DNA of 64,000 bases from Paragemmobacter ruber (GCF_009908315.1 NZ_JAAATW010000001.1:1426001-1490000); one strand, 5' to 3'. Positions 26,084 through 37,185 are shown, counted from the first letter of the stretch. Notes: generated by a model from the letters alone, not told the origin. Translations and numbers: made by a program.

Positions 26084-29000
26084 CCGACGCCGCCTCGGAA
26101 CGGCAGGTTCAGGCCGCGCATCCAACGGCCTCCACCTGGCTGTCGGCCAATGCCGGATCGGGCAAGACCAGCGTCTTGACCGACCGGGTGGCGCGGCTTC
26201 TCTTGGGCGGGGTAGAGCCGCAGCACATCCTCTGCCTGACCTATACCAAGGCCGCCGCAACCGAGATGCAGAACCGGCTGTTCAAGCGGCTGGGGGCATG
26301 GGCGATGAAGCCCGATGCCGATCTGCGCGGCGAATTGGCCAAGCTGGGCGCGGGCGCCCGTCTGGATGCCGACACGCTGGCGCAGGCGCGGCGCCTGTTC
26401 GCGCGCGCCATCGAAACGCCGGGCGGCCTGCGCATTCAGACCATCCATTCCTTCTGCGCCAGCCTCCTGCGCCGCTTCCCGCTCGAGGCCGGGGTATCCC
26501 CGCAATTCGTGGAACTGGATGACCGCACCGCCCGCCGCCTGCGCGACGAGATCATCGAAGAACTGGCCCAATCGCTGGCCCCCGATGTGATCGCCGACGT
26601 CGCCCGCGCCTGGACGGGCGAGGATTTCGGCACGCTGGTGCAACAGATCACCGGCCACCGCAGCCGCTTTGCCACGCCGCTGGATGCCGACGCCGCCCGC
26701 CGCCTGTTCGGCCTGCAGCCGGGCGACAGCGTGGCCGCGTTGCTGTCAGGCGTGTTTCTGGGCGATGAGGCGGGATGGATGCCCGACGTCATCCACGCGA
26801 TGGAAAACGGCAGCGCCACCGATGTGAAGAACGCGGCAAAGCTGCGGACCTTGACGCTTGCCCAGCCCGACCTTGCCACCCTGACGGGGCTTGAGGATGT
26901 CTTCCTCACCGGTGCGGCGGCCAAGGAACCCTTCACCGCCAAACTGGGCAGCTTTCCCACCAAGGACACGCGCAAGGCCATCGCCACCCTCTTGGACCGG
27001 CTGGAAAACCTGATGCGCCGGGTGGAAGCCGCCCGCGCGACGCGGATCGCGCTCAACGCGATGGACCGCGCCCTGACGCTGCACCGTTTCGCGGCGGCCT
27101 TCCTTCCCGTCTACGAACAGCGCAAGGCAGAAAGCGGCTGGCTCGATTTCGATGACCTGATCACCCGGGCCTCTGCCCTGCTCACCGATCCGGCGGTGGC
27201 GGCGTGGGTCCTGTTCCGGCTGGATGGCGGGATCGACCATATCCTCGTGGACGAGGCGCAGGATACCAGCCCCGAACAGTGGCGCGTGATCGAATCCCTC
27301 GCCGCCGAATTCACCGCAGGGTCGGGCGCGCGCGACATTGACCGCACCCTTTTCGTAGTGGGCGACAAGAAGCAATCCATCTACTCCTTCCAAGGGGCCG
27401 ACGTGGCCGCTTTCGGGGAAAAGCAGGCCGCCTTCCGCGCCCGGTTCGAAGCGGTGCAGCGCGCCTTCCAGTCGCTGGAACTGGAACATTCCTTTCGCTC
27501 CTCGCCCGCCATCCTGCGGGTGGTGGATGAAACCTTCGGCGACCGCTTTCCCGCCGCGCTTGGCGGCCATTCCGGCCATATCGCCTATTGGGATGCCATG
27601 CCGGGGCGCGTGGACCTGTGGCCCCTGGTGGAAAAGGCCTCCGCCAGCGATGCGGATGACTGGACCAATCCCGTTGACCTGATCACCGAAGAACATCACA
27701 CCGCCCGCCTTGCCCGCCAGATCGCGGAAGAGATCGCCGCCATGATCCGCGACGGCGTGTCGATCCCGGTAAAGGGCGCGGCGCGGCCCGTCCATGCGGG
27801 GGATTTCCTGATCCTCGTGCAGCGCCGGTCGGACCTGTTTCAGGAAATCATCCGCGCCTGCAAGAAATGCAACCTTCCCATCGCCGGTGCGGATCGCCTG
27901 AAACTTGGGGCGGAACTGGCGGTCAAGGATATCACGGCGCTCTTGTCCTTCCTCGCCACGCCCGAGGATGACCTGTCGCTCGCCACCGTGCTGCGCTCCC
28001 CCCTCTGCGGCTGGATGGAGGACGAGCTTTACGCCCTCGCCCAGCCCCGCCCCGGCTATCTGTGGGAAGCGCTGCGCGACCGCGCGGCCGAATTTTCGAC
28101 CACCCATTCGCTTTTGTCCGATCTGCGCGACAGCGCCGATTTCCTGCGCCCCTACGATCTGATCGAACGGCTCCTCACCCGCCACGATGGCCGCCGCCGC
28201 CTGCTGCAACGGCTTGGCCCCGAGGCCGAGGATGGCATTGACGAACTTCTGTCGCAGGCGCTGGCCTATGAACGCACCGATGTGCCCAGCCTGACCGGCT
28301 TCCTCGTCTGGCTGTCGTCGGACGAGGTAGAGGTGAAGCGCCAGATGGATAGCGAAGGCCACCGCATCCGCGTGATGACGGTGCATGGCGCCAAGGGGCT
28401 GGAGGCGCCGATCGTCATCCTGCCCGATACCGGCGACATCCGTCCGCAGGAACGCGACGAGGTGATCGAGGTGGACGCCACCCCCGTCTGGCGCACGCCC
28501 GCCGATGAAAGCCCCGCCCCCATCGCCGCCGCCCGCGCCCGCCGCAAGGAACGCGACGCCGAGGAACGGCTGCGCCTTCTCTATGTCGCGCTGACCCGCG
28601 CCCGCTGCTGGCTGATCGTCTGCGGCGCGGGCGAAGCGAAGCAGGATCAGTGCTGGTACAATCTTGTGGCCGCGGGCCTGCAGGCGGCAGGGGCAGAGGC
28701 GTTGCCTGCCGGACGGCTGCGCCACGCCTTTGGCCAATGGCCGGATCCCGAACCCCGCCCGACGCTGGCCGTTGCGCTGCCCGCGCTGCCCGACTGGGCC
28801 GCGCGCCCCGCCGCGACGGTCGCCCGCCCGCCACAACCCCGCTCGCCCTCTGATCTTGGGGGCGCCAAGGCGCTGCCCGGTGACGGGCTGGACGAAGACA
28901 GCGCCAAGGCGCGCGGCACGGCGCTGCATCTGCTCTTGGAACACCTGCCCGGTGTCCCTGCACCCGACCGCGCCGCCCTTGCCGCGGCGCTGATCCCCGA

Positions 29001-29385
29001 CCCCGCGCTCTGCGCCGAACTTCTGGCCGAGGTTTCTGCCGTGATCACGGCGCTGCCCGCCCTCTTCGCCCGCCCGGCGCTGACCGAGGTGACGCTGACC
29101 GCCGATCTGCAAGGCCAGGTCCTGATCGGCACGCTGGACCGGCTGATCGTGGAACCCGGCCGCGTGCTGGCCATCGACTACAAGTCGAACCGCGTCGTCC
29201 CGCCCGGCCCGGCACAGGTGCCCGAAGGCATCCTGCGCCAGATGGGGGCCTATGCCCACGCCTTGGCGCAGATCTACCCCGATCGGCAGATCGAAACCGC
29301 CATCCTGTGGACATCCACGGCAAGCCTCATGCCGCTTCATCCCGATATCGTGAGGGATGCGCTGGCCCGCACCACGATCCCTTGA
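26080..29385 (+). CDS. addA: Double-strand break repair helicase-nuclease AddA
   Basis: The 1101-residue UvrD-like helicase has Walker A SANAGSGKTSVL, motif Ia CLTYTKAAATEM, Walker B VDEAQDTSPEQW, motif III GDKKQSIYSFQGAD, motif V RVMTVHGAKGLEAPIV and motif VI YVALTRAR. The C-terminal nuclease domain has AIDYKSNR. It unwinds and degrades double-strand break ends together with AddB. The ATG at 26080 overlaps the addB stop. A promoter-like sequence for trxA straddles its last bases. Confidence 0.97.
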   Translation: MTDAASERQVQAAHPTASTWLSANAGSGKTSVLTDRVARLLLGGVEPQHILCLTYTKAAATEMQNRLFKRLGAWAMKPDADLRGELAKLGAGARLDADTLAQARRLFARAIETPGGLRIQTIHSFCASLLRRFPLEAGVSPQFVELDDRTARRLRDEIIEELAQSLAPDVIADVARAWTGEDFGTLVQQITGHRSRFATPLDADAARRLFGLQPGDSVAALLSGVFLGDEAGWMPDVIHAMENGSATDVKNAAKLRTLTLAQPDLATLTGLEDVFLTGAAAKEPFTAKLGSFPTKDTRKAIATLLDRLENLMRRVEAARATRIALNAMDRALTLHRFAAAFLPVYEQRKAESGWLDFDDLITRASALLTDPAVAAWVLFRLDGGIDHILVDEAQDTSPEQWRVIESLAAEFTAGSGARDIDRTLFVVGDKKQSIYSFQGADVAAFGEKQAAFRARFEAVQRAFQSLELEHSFRSSPAILRVVDETFGDRFPAALGGHSGHIAYWDAMPGRVDLWPLVEKASASDADDWTNPVDLITEEHHTARLARQIAEEIAAMIRDGVSIPVKGAARPVHAGDFLILVQRRSDLFQEIIRACKKCNLPIAGADRLKLGAELAVKDITALLSFLATPEDDLSLATVLRSPLCGWMEDELYALAQPRPGYLWEALRDRAAEFSTTHSLLSDLRDSADFLRPYDLIERLLTRHDGRRRLLQRLGPEAEDGIDELLSQALAYERTDVPSLTGFLVWLSSDEVEVKRQMDSEGHRIRVMTVHGAKGLEAPIVILPDTGDIRPQERDEVIEVDATPVWRTPADESPAPIAAARARRKERDAEERLRLLYVALTRARCWLIVCGAGEAKQDQCWYNLVAAGLQAAGAEALPAGRLRHAFGQWPDPEPRPTLAVALPALPDWAARPAATVARPPQPRSPSDLGGAKALPGDGLDEDSAKARGTALHLLLEHLPGVPAPDRAALAAALIPDPALCAELLAEVSAVITALPALFARPALTEVTLTADLQGQVLIGTLDRLIVEPGRVLAIDYKSNRVVPPGPAQVPEGILRQMGAYAHALAQIYPDRQIETAILWTSTASLMPLHPDIVRDALARTTIP

Positions 29386-29409
29386 CGATTCCGCGGCGGG
29401 TTCTTAGCT
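29382..29409 (+). promoter_or_regulatory. Candidate trxA promoter
   Basis: TTGACG (29382-29387) and TTAGCT (29404-29409) are 16 bp apart; the -35 overlaps the addA stop codon. Transcription would start about 30 bp before the trxA ATG. Confidence 0.4.
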
Positions 29410-29444
29410 TCGATCCCTGACATTCCATTCAGGAGATATGTGAG

Positions 29445-29771
29445 ATGGGCGCTGCAACTGTCGCCGTCACCGATGCCACCTTCGACGCCGAGGTCCGCAA
29501 ATCGGACGTGCCGGTTGTCGTGGATTTCTGGGCCGAATGGTGCGGCCCGTGCCGCCAGATCGGACCCGCGCTGGAAGAGCTTGCCGCCGAATACGCAGGC
29601 AAAGTCAAGATCGTGAAGGTCAACGTCGACGAAAACCCCGACAGCCCGGCCCAATTGGGCGTGCGCGGCATCCCCGCGCTGTTCCTGTTCAAGGACGGTC
29701 AGGTCGTTTCCAACAAGATCGGCGCGGCACCCAAGGCGGCGCTGGCCAACTGGATCCAGTCGGCGATCTGA
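29445..29771 (+). CDS. trxA: Thioredoxin
   Basis: The 108-residue protein is a canonical thioredoxin with active site WCGPC (C33 and C36), the buried aspartate in VVDFWAEW, cis-proline in RGIPALFLF and a C-terminal helix. It is a general cytoplasmic disulfide reductase, supplying ribonucleotide reductase, PAPS reductase and methionine sulfoxide reductases (an exported MsrA lies at 57 kb). AGGAG lies 9 bp before the ATG and a terminator follows 26 bp after the stop. In some Rhodobacter trxA is likewise near addA. Confidence 0.97.
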   Translation: MGAATVAVTDATFDAEVRKSDVPVVVDFWAEWCGPCRQIGPALEELAAEYAGKVKIVKVNVDENPDSPAQLGVRGIPALFLFKDGQVVSNKIGAAPKAALANWIQSAI

Positions 29772-29796
29772 GCGATCCCGATCATGGGACGAATGA

Positions 29797-29826
29797 AATG
29801 GGCCCCCTCGGGGCCCATTCTCGTTT
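29797..29826 (+). terminator. Rho-independent terminator of trxA
   Basis: A 10-bp perfect stem (29797-29806 with 29810-29819) closes a CTC loop, followed by CTCGTTT. It lies between trxA and the convergent RTX gene, whose stop is 22 bp further on. Confidence 0.8.
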
Positions 29827-29847
29827 GGATCCCGGCGCGCCGGCGTG

Positions 29848-31665
29848 TCAGATGAAGAGGAAGTCCTCCGCGCTCAGCGTCGTCACCCCCCGCAATTCGA
29901 CAAGGTTGACGCGCGCGCGTGCGCCGACGCCGTCGGGATCGAAACTCAGCATCCCGGTGGCCGTGTTGAAGAAAAAGCCGAAAGCCGCCGGATCAACTTC
30001 TGCGCCAGAGGTGACGGTGGCCGGCAGAAAGCTTGTCAACGGGGTGCGAAGCTTGTCCCCTTCGGCGCGCGAGAAATCGGTGATCACATCCACCCCTTCC
30101 AAGGAAGAGTTGAACAGGAACACATCCGCCCCACCGCCGCCCGTCAGCGTATCGCGCCCGGTGCCACCCAAAAGGAAATCGCGCCCGGCACCGCCGTTCA
30201 ACTGATCATTTCCCGCGCCACCGCGCAGGATATCCGTGCCATCACCGCCGAACAGACGATCATTGCTGTCATCACCGAAAAGCTGATCCGTTCCGGCGCC
30301 CCCTTCCAGCCGGTCCCGGCCCCGACCGCCGATCAGAACATCCTGCCCGCCCGCACCGCGTAAAAGATCATTTCCGCCCGCGCCATCCAATCGGTCATCC
30401 AGTGCGCCGCCATCAATCGTGCTGTTGGTGTTGCGCCCCGTCACGACGCGGCCAAGACTTCCGTCGCCGTCAAACAGTTGCCCATCCAGCTGCTGGATCG
30501 TGCTGCTGCCCCGGGTGCCCAGCGCATAGGCCAGAAGGTCATCGCCCTGCGCCACCACCCCGATCAGCAGCCCCAGCGCGTTGAACCCGTCCACAGTATC
30601 AAGAAGCGGGAAGGGATTGGACAACACCTCGCCTTCGTCATCGAATATCTGCCCGAAGGACAGGCCCAGCGTCGTATCCGAAAACGCGACCGCGAAATTG
30701 CCGTTGCCCAAGGCTACGATGTCAAAGGCCATGAAGGCCTGATTGCCCGTGGTCGTCAGCGAAAAGGTCTCGCCGATCGGGGTGCCGGATCCGCTCAGGA
30801 TCTGGCCACGATAGCCACCTGTCAGGCTGTCAAACCAGGTCGCAACCATGCGGCCGCCCTCCAGCACGATCAACTCGGGCAGGATGGATCCCGACGTCAG
30901 CGACGTAGGTCCCGCGATCTGCACCGGGCTACCGACGGCCGTTCCGGCAGGTGTCAGAACCTGAAACTTGATCGCGGCCGCGCCCGACGGTGTGGATTCC
31001 TTGTACAACAGCCCGATATTGCCGTTCCGCATCAGCACGGCCGAAGGATATTCCGGGTTCGTCTCCAGCCCCAGAATGGTGTTGATCACCGATTCGCCGA
31101 TCACCTGCACCGGGTTGCCCACCAAGGCGCCGTTCGCGCCGAAGGTGGCCATCCGAATTCCGTTGGAAAGATTGGCACCAAACTGGCCGACCCCGGGTTC
31201 GGTGAAGAACGTCAGCGTCCGGCCATTGCCCAGAACGACCGACGAAAAGTTGTCAGTCGTGTTCTCGCCCGGGGCATCGGGGTTCACGGGGCGCGGCGCG
31301 CCGCGCGGCGCGGCACCATCATAGCGCTGCGTCGCCAGCGCAAAGTTCCCATCATTGTTGATATTCGCGTTAAACCAATGGGTTGTGATCACCGCATCGT
31401 CACCGCGCGCAGCATCTATTTCGATCCGCCGAAGCGTTGATGCAAACCCGCCGGTCCGCGCGATCACCTGCGTCGAGATTGCGCCCAGCGTATCGCCCGC
31501 CGTGTCCAGAAGGGCCGTGTAGATCACCGCGCTCTGCCCGCTTGCGCCGCCAAAGGCAACCAGAACGCCGCCATTCGCCAGAGCGGTTACATCCGCTGTC
31601 CGCATGTCCAGCCTGGCCGAATTCGTGAACCAGGTCCGAACGCCTTCAAGTGCATTTGCCATCAT
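29848..31665 (-). CDS. Secreted RTX-type calcium-binding repeat protein
   Basis: The 605-residue protein has no N-terminal signal peptide. Residues 1-410 are beta-rich, with recurring strand patterns such as GNGRTLTFFTE, RNGNIGLLYKE and GNGNFAVAFSD suggesting propeller-like repeats. About residues 425-540 contain roughly ten GGxGxDxLx nonapeptides that bind Ca2+, followed by a C-terminal segment (ADVFLF and DVITDFSRAEGD) like that of type I secreted proteins. Export by a type I system is inferred; no transporter genes are in the window. The start is ATG at 31665, or the adjacent ATG at 31662. It lies against the strand of its core-gene neighbours. Confidence 0.85.
   Translation of the reverse strand: MMANALEGVRTWFTNSARLDMRTADVTALANGGVLVAFGGASGQSAVIYTALLDTAGDTLGAISTQVIARTGGFASTLRRIEIDAARGDDAVITTHWFNANINNDGNFALATQRYDGAAPRGAPRPVNPDAPGENTTDNFSSVVLGNGRTLTFFTEPGVGQFGANLSNGIRMATFGANGALVGNPVQVIGESVINTILGLETNPEYPSAVLMRNGNIGLLYKESTPSGAAAIKFQVLTPAGTAVGSPVQIAGPTSLTSGSILPELIVLEGGRMVATWFDSLTGGYRGQILSGSGTPIGETFSLTTTGNQAFMAFDIVALGNGNFAVAFSDTTLGLSFGQIFDDEGEVLSNPFPLLDTVDGFNALGLLIGVVAQGDDLLAYALGTRGSSTIQQLDGQLFDGDGSLGRVVTGRNTNSTIDGGALDDRLDGAGGNDLLRGAGGQDVLIGGRGRDRLEGGAGTDQLFGDDSNDRLFGGDGTDILRGGAGNDQLNGGAGRDFLLGGTGRDTLTGGGGADVFLFNSSLEGVDVITDFSRAEGDKLRTPLTSFLPATVTSGAEVDPAAFGFFFNTATGMLSFDPDGVGARARVNLVELRGVTTLSAEDFLFI
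30120..30400 (-). repeat. RTX nonapeptide-encoding tandem repeat
   Basis: About 280 bases encode successive nine-residue GGxGxDxLx units in the C-terminal third of the RTX protein, with variants such as GDDSNDRLF. They fold as a calcium-bound parallel beta-roll. Confidence 0.85.
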
Positions 31666-31833
31666 TACCACCAACAATTTACCAGCTAACGCGCTAAGTA
31701 TGTCGCACCGCGGCCCTGCATGACAACAGGTCTGTTGCAGGCATGGCCCCGCGCGGCTTCGGCCCGCATTTCCGGCATTGTGTCCCCCCGTGGGTCTTCC
31801 CATATTGCGCATGGGATTGAAGGGGTTTGACAC

Positions 31834-32391
31834 ATGACCAGCGAAGGCAGCCCCGGCTGGCACGGGACAACGATACTCGCCATACGCAAGGGGGGGGAGG
31901 TCGTGGTGGCGGGCGACGGGCAGGTGAGCCTTGGCAACACTGTCATCAAGGGAACCGCCCGCAAGGTGCGCCGCCTGTCGCCGGGCGGGCGCGACGTGGT
32001 CTGCGGCTTTGCGGGGTCCACGGCGGATGCCTTCACCCTTCTCGAACGGCTGGAGAAAAAGCTGGAATCCCTGCCGGGGCAACTGGCCCGCGCCTGCGTC
32101 GAACTGGCCAAGGACTGGCGGATGGACAAATACCTCCGCAATCTCGAAGCGATGCTGATCGTGACCGACGGGCGCGATCTGTTTGTCATCACCGGCGCGG
32201 GCGATGTGCTGGAACCCGAACATGACGTCGCCGCCATCGGATCGGGCGGAAACTTCGCGCTGGCCGCTGCGCGCGGGCTGATGCACGCCGATCTTCCGGC
32301 CGAAGAGATCGCCCGCAAGGCCATGGCGATTGCGGCGGATATCTGCGTCTACACCAACGGCAACCTGACCGTCGAAACGATCAAGGGCTGA
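31834..32391 (+). CDS. hslV: ATP-dependent protease proteolytic subunit HslV
   Basis: The 185-residue subunit has a proteasome-beta-like fold. A short propeptide is removed before the catalytic threonine T12 (in [11 protein letters not shown]). [21 protein letters not shown] and the [14 protein letters not shown] loop are characteristic. HslV forms a double hexameric ring capped by HslU to degrade misfolded or regulatory proteins after heat shock. hslU follows after 3 bp. The gene diverges from the RTX gene; the 168-bp gap should hold both promoters but I could not identify a convincing heat-shock promoter. Confidence 0.97.
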   Translation: MTSEGSPGWHGTTILAIRKGGEVVVAGDGQVSLGNTVIKGTARKVRRLSPGGRDVVCGFAGSTADAFTLLERLEKKLESLPGQLARACVELAKDWRMDKYLRNLEAMLIVTDGRDLFVITGAGDVLEPEHDVAAIGSGGNFALAAARGLMHADLPAEEIARKAMAIAADICVYTNGNLTVETIKG

Positions 32392-32394
32392 TCC

Positions 32395-33693
<1,299 letters not shown>

Positions 33694-33764
33694 CGTGGTG
33701 CGAAGGCTTGACCGGCGGATCGGCACGGCGGATCACTGACCCAGCGTTTCTAAGGATCCCTGCA

Positions 33765-34865
33765 TTGCGCCCGATTCGTTTCCTCGTCCTCGCGCTCTGC
33801 CTTGCTGCCTGCACCCCGCGGGGAACGATGGTCGTGGTGCCGCCGGAAACCGTGGAAGGCACGATCAACCGGGTCTTCGTCGGCTCCACCCGCGGGCTGG
33901 AAAGCACCGGGGTCTTCGGGGGTGGTCGGTCGGAAGAGATGCGCTTTGCCCGCTATGATGTGGCCGTCCCCCCGGATCGTGCGCCGGGCGAAATCAAATA
34001 TGCCCGCCCCCGCAGCGCCAATGTCACCACGGATTTCGTGACCACGGGGCAACGCATCTATTCCGCTGATGCAGATTTCCGTTCCGACCTGCGCGAGGCG
34101 CTGGCCCAGAACGGGCGCGAGGCGATCATCTTCGTCCATGGCTTCAACACCACCTTCACCGAAGGGCTGTATCGCATCGCCCAGCTCAAGCACGATCTCG
34201 AGGTGCCGGGTGTGGCGCTGCACTATTCCTGGCCTTCGGCGGCAGAGCCGCTGGGCTATGTCTATGACCGCGATTCCGTGATGTTCGCCCGCGACGGCCT
34301 GCAATCCCTGATGCGCGAAGCGATCGCCGCCGGGGCAACCCGGGTGACGCTGGTCGCCCATTCCATGGGCAGCTTCCTGACGATGGAGGTGTTGCGCGAC
34401 GTGGCCCTGCGCGATGGCGCGATCATGCCGCAACTGCGCGGTGTGGTCCTGATCTCGCCCGACATCGACGTCGAGGTGTTCCGCTCGCAGGCAAAGGATA
34501 TCGGCACACTGCCGCAGCCCTTCCTGATCTTCGGATCCGACCGTGACCGCGTGCTGCGCCTGTCGGCGCTGATCACCGGGCAGCGCGGGCGGCTTGGATC
34601 GCTGGACAATGTCGATCAGCTTTCCGATCTCGAGGTGACCTATCTCGATGTAGGGGCCTTCTCGCAGGGGTCCGGCCATTTTGTTCCCGGCACCTCGCCG
34701 GGTCTGATCCGCCTGCTCAGCCGGATCAGCGATGTGGACACCGCTTTCGGCAATGATGCGGCCGGGCGTCCCGGCCTGTTGCCCGGCGTGATCCTGACCG
34801 CGCGCAGCGCCACGCGGATCATCCTGACGCCGGTCGCCGAAATCACGGGCGACGCGCTGAACTGA
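33765..34865 (+). CDS. DUF900-type alpha/beta hydrolase, putative lipoprotein (TTG start)
   Basis: I place the start at TTG 33765, preceded by AAGGA at 8 bp. The N-terminus is then a lipoprotein signal (MRPIRFLVLALCLAAC) with lipobox LAAC and acylated C16. The mature part is an alpha/beta hydrolase with HGFNTTF (oxyanion side), nucleophile elbow VAHSMGSF and a C-terminal histidine region around GSGHFVPGTS. This corresponds to the DUF900 family of unknown substrate. It lies 71 bp after hslU in the same direction and could be read through from it. Confidence 0.82.
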   Translation: MRPIRFLVLALCLAACTPRGTMVVVPPETVEGTINRVFVGSTRGLESTGVFGGGRSEEMRFARYDVAVPPDRAPGEIKYARPRSANVTTDFVTTGQRIYSADADFRSDLREALAQNGREAIIFVHGFNTTFTEGLYRIAQLKHDLEVPGVALHYSWPSAAEPLGYVYDRDSVMFARDGLQSLMREAIAAGATRVTLVAHSMGSFLTMEVLRDVALRDGAIMPQLRGVVLISPDIDVEVFRSQAKDIGTLPQPFLIFGSDRDRVLRLSALITGQRGRLGSLDNVDQLSDLEVTYLDVGAFSQGSGHFVPGTSPGLIRLLSRISDVDTAFGNDAAGRPGLLPGVILTARSATRIILTPVAEITGDALN

Positions 34866-34886
34866 CATTTCCGCGCGCGGGCGCGG

Positions 34887-35501
34887 CTATCGCCGCCGCA
34901 GATAAACGTAATAGGCCCCCGCGCCGCCATGCTTCAGATGCGCCTCGCTCACCTGCAGCACGACTGGGCCAAGCGGTGGCATGCGCAGCCATTGCGGCAC
35001 CTGATGGCGCAACGCACCCATGCGCTGCGGGATCGGCCCCCAATCCTCGGCCCGCTTGCCCTTGCCGGTGATGACCAGAACCAGCCGCAACCCCGCCGCC
35101 TGCGCGTTCAGGACAAAGCGGATCAATTCGGGATGCGCCTCGGCCAGCGTCATCCCGTGCAGGTCGATCCGCGCCTCGGGGGCCAGCTTGCCGCGGATCA
35201 TCCGGCCATGCTGCTTGGCATCCATCTGCACCGGGGCCGCCCGCAGCGCATCGCCCAAGGACGGTGCAAGGTCATGCCCCCGCGCCACCCGCGCCTTCTG
35301 GCCCAGACGGAACGGCTCCAGCCACGCCTTGGGGATTTCCGTTTCCGCAGGCTTCGCCTCGGGTGCCAGCGGATGGGGATGCACGGCCCCCTCCACCCGG
35401 TTCTGCGCTGCCTTGCTGCGCGGGTGCATCGGGCGCGCCGTCCGCGCGACGGATTGCCAAAGTTCCTCTTCCTCGGGGCGCAGGGTGCGGCGGCGCGTCA
35501 T
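34887..35501 (-). CDS. Smr/MutS2-C domain protein
   Basis: The 204-residue protein has a basic, Pro-rich N-terminal half and a C-terminal Smr domain (about 112-204) with DLHGMTLAEAH, LVLVITGKGKR and the final GGAGAYYVYLRR. Smr domains are nicking or RNA-cleaving endonucleases and can act in ribosome rescue or recombination; which applies here is unknown. The ATG at 35501 overlaps the mltA stop; a GTG one codon earlier is possible. It is the last gene of tim44-like-mltA-smr. Confidence 0.9.
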   Translation of the reverse strand: MTRRRTLRPEEEELWQSVARTARPMHPRSKAAQNRVEGAVHPHPLAPEAKPAETEIPKAWLEPFRLGQKARVARGHDLAPSLGDALRAAPVQMDAKQHGRMIRGKLAPEARIDLHGMTLAEAHPELIRFVLNAQAAGLRLVLVITGKGKRAEDWGPIPQRMGALRHQVPQWLRMPPLGPVVLQVSEAHLKHGGAGAYYVYLRRR

Positions 35502-36520
35502 CACAGACCATCCGGCAGCATTGCATAGGCCCGGTCGATGGGCAGCAGCACCACCATGCGCCCGCCATCCTTGACCGTCCCCGCCGCATCGCCTGCCGCA
35601 CGGCCCGTGCCATAGAAGATATCCGCCCGCTGCGCGCCCTTGATCGCACCACCGGTATCCTGCGCCACCATCAGGCTGCGGATCGGTTCGGCCCCGTCCT
35701 TCTCCACCCAGACCGGCGCGCCGAGTGGCGTGAAATCAGGATCAATCGCCACCGACCGAAAGGCTGTGATCGACCGCCCCATCGCCCCGATCGGCCCCTT
35801 TTCGGGCGGCACCTCATCCACGGTGCGGAAGAACACGTAAGACGGGTTGATGTTCAACAGTTCCGTCCCCGCCTGATTGCGCACATGGGCGGCGATCTCC
35901 TGCGCCGAAACCTGATCCAGCGTATGCGTGCCGCGCCGCACCATTTCCTGCCCGACAGAGCGGTAGGCATGACCGTTCCGCCCGGCATAGCCCACCCGCA
36001 TCACCCGCCCGTCGGGCATCCGTATCCGGCCTGACCCCTGCACCTGCAGGAAATACACATCCACCGGATCATCCAGCCATGCCAGTTCCAGCCCGCGCCC
36101 GCGCAGCACGCCCCGCTCGATCTCGGCCCGGGTGTGATAGACTTGGCCCTCGCGCAGTTCCGGCGGGCGGCGATAGATCGGCCAGGCGAAGCGCGGGGTG
36201 CGTACCGGGGATCCTTCCAGTTCCGGCTCGTAATACCCGGTGAACAGCGCGGGCGGCGTGCCGATCACCACCGGGCGGAAGAACAGTTCAAAGAACTGCC
36301 GCGCCCCAGCGGCGCTGTCGCCCGCATCCTCGGCCAGCCGGCACAGCGGCACCCAATCCGCATCCTCCAGCAAGCCGCAGGTTTCCCGAAATGAGGAAAG
36401 GGCGGCCCGATGATCATCGGCCGCCCAACCGTCAAGTTCGGCAAAAGTCAGGATTTCGGCATGGCTGGGCGCGGTCGTCATCACGACCGCCAGCATAGCC
36501 GCTGCCAGCGCCGCGCGCAT
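35501..36520 (-). CDS. mltA: Membrane-bound lytic murein transglycosylase A
   Basis: The 339-residue protein has a cleavable signal (first 21 residues, ending APSHA), then the MltA domain with TGYYEPELEGS and VYFLQVQGSGRI, and the 3D domain with catalytic aspartate in AQDTGGAIKGAQRADIFYGTG. It cleaves peptidoglycan glycan strands to anhydromuropeptides, which may feed the AmgK/MurU recycling enzymes encoded at 21-23 kb. There is no lipobox cysteine at the signal end, so it is probably soluble periplasmic. It shares one base with each neighbouring operon gene. Confidence 0.93.
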   Translation of the reverse strand: MRAALAAAMLAVVMTTAPSHAEILTFAELDGWAADDHRAALSSFRETCGLLEDADWVPLCRLAEDAGDSAAGARQFFELFFRPVVIGTPPALFTGYYEPELEGSPVRTPRFAWPIYRRPPELREGQVYHTRAEIERGVLRGRGLELAWLDDPVDVYFLQVQGSGRIRMPDGRVMRVGYAGRNGHAYRSVGQEMVRRGTHTLDQVSAQEIAAHVRNQAGTELLNINPSYVFFRTVDEVPPEKGPIGAMGRSITAFRSVAIDPDFTPLGAPVWVEKDGAEPIRSLMVAQDTGGAIKGAQRADIFYGTGRAAGDAAGTVKDGGRMVVLLPIDRAYAMLPDGL

Positions 36521-37185
36521 CAGTCTCCGGTGGCGACAAGTTGCCAGTTGGGATCGTCCGATCCCATCGTGCGGGCAAAGGTCCAGACATCCCGCTGACG
36601 CTTGATCTCGGTCGGGCTGCCCTCGACGATCTGGCCATTGGCATCCTTCACGACCGATGTCAGCTCGCCCACGAAGCGCACCGAAACCTCGGCCTCGCGC
36701 GAGCTGCGGTCAAAGGTCGCGTCATGCAGCGCCAATTCGCGCAAGCCCACGAAATTCGCCTCAACCGTCAGGCCCTGCGCTTCACGCGCGCGGATCGCCT
36801 CGTCGAACGTATCGGCCACCTCGGGCGAAAGGAAGGCGCGGACCTTGTCCACCTCGCCCTTCTCATAGGCCATCAGGATCATCTCATAGGCACCGCGCGC
36901 ACCCGACAGGAACTGCGAAACGTTGAAGCCCGGCTCCGCCAGCTTCATCGCGCCCAGCGCCTTGGCCGCGTCCGATCCTTCGGGGGCGTGGTCGATGATG
37001 TCCCGGTCCGGCCCGCCCTCGATCACCTCAAAGTCGCGGCGCGGTTTGGCGGCCGCGCGCACCTCATCCAGCGGGATGGGCGGTTTCTCAAACCCCTCGC
37101 GAGAGCCCAGAACGGAACGCAGCTTGAGAATCAGGAAAACGGCGATCCCGGCCAGAACCAGCAGCTGGATCAGGGAAGAACTCAT
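36520..37185 (-). CDS. Tim44-like domain protein
   Basis: The 221-residue protein has an N-terminal membrane helix (IQLLVLAGIAVFLILKL, about 5-21) and a C-terminal Tim44-like domain (about 85-220) with GFNVSQFLSGARGAYEMILMAYEKGEVDKVRAFLS. Bacterial relatives (TimA) are thought to act at the inner membrane; the mitochondrial version tethers Hsp70 to the import pore. I chose ATG 37185 because the membrane helix follows directly. It is the first gene of an operon with mltA and smr, and lies near secB. Confidence 0.9.
   Translation of the reverse strand: MSSSLIQLLVLAGIAVFLILKLRSVLGSREGFEKPPIPLDEVRAAAKPRRDFEVIEGGPDRDIIDHAPEGSDAAKALGAMKLAEPGFNVSQFLSGARGAYEMILMAYEKGEVDKVRAFLSPEVADTFDEAIRAREAQGLTVEANFVGLRELALHDATFDRSSREAEVSVRFVGELTSVVKDANGQIVEGSPTEIKRQRDVWTFARTMGSDDPNWQLVATGD

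Noticed and set aside
26746-29340. 864-codon open frame antisense to addA
   Set aside because: Its composition (Gly, Arg, Gln and His rich, no domain motifs) is typical of GC-driven shadow frames opposite a genuine gene.
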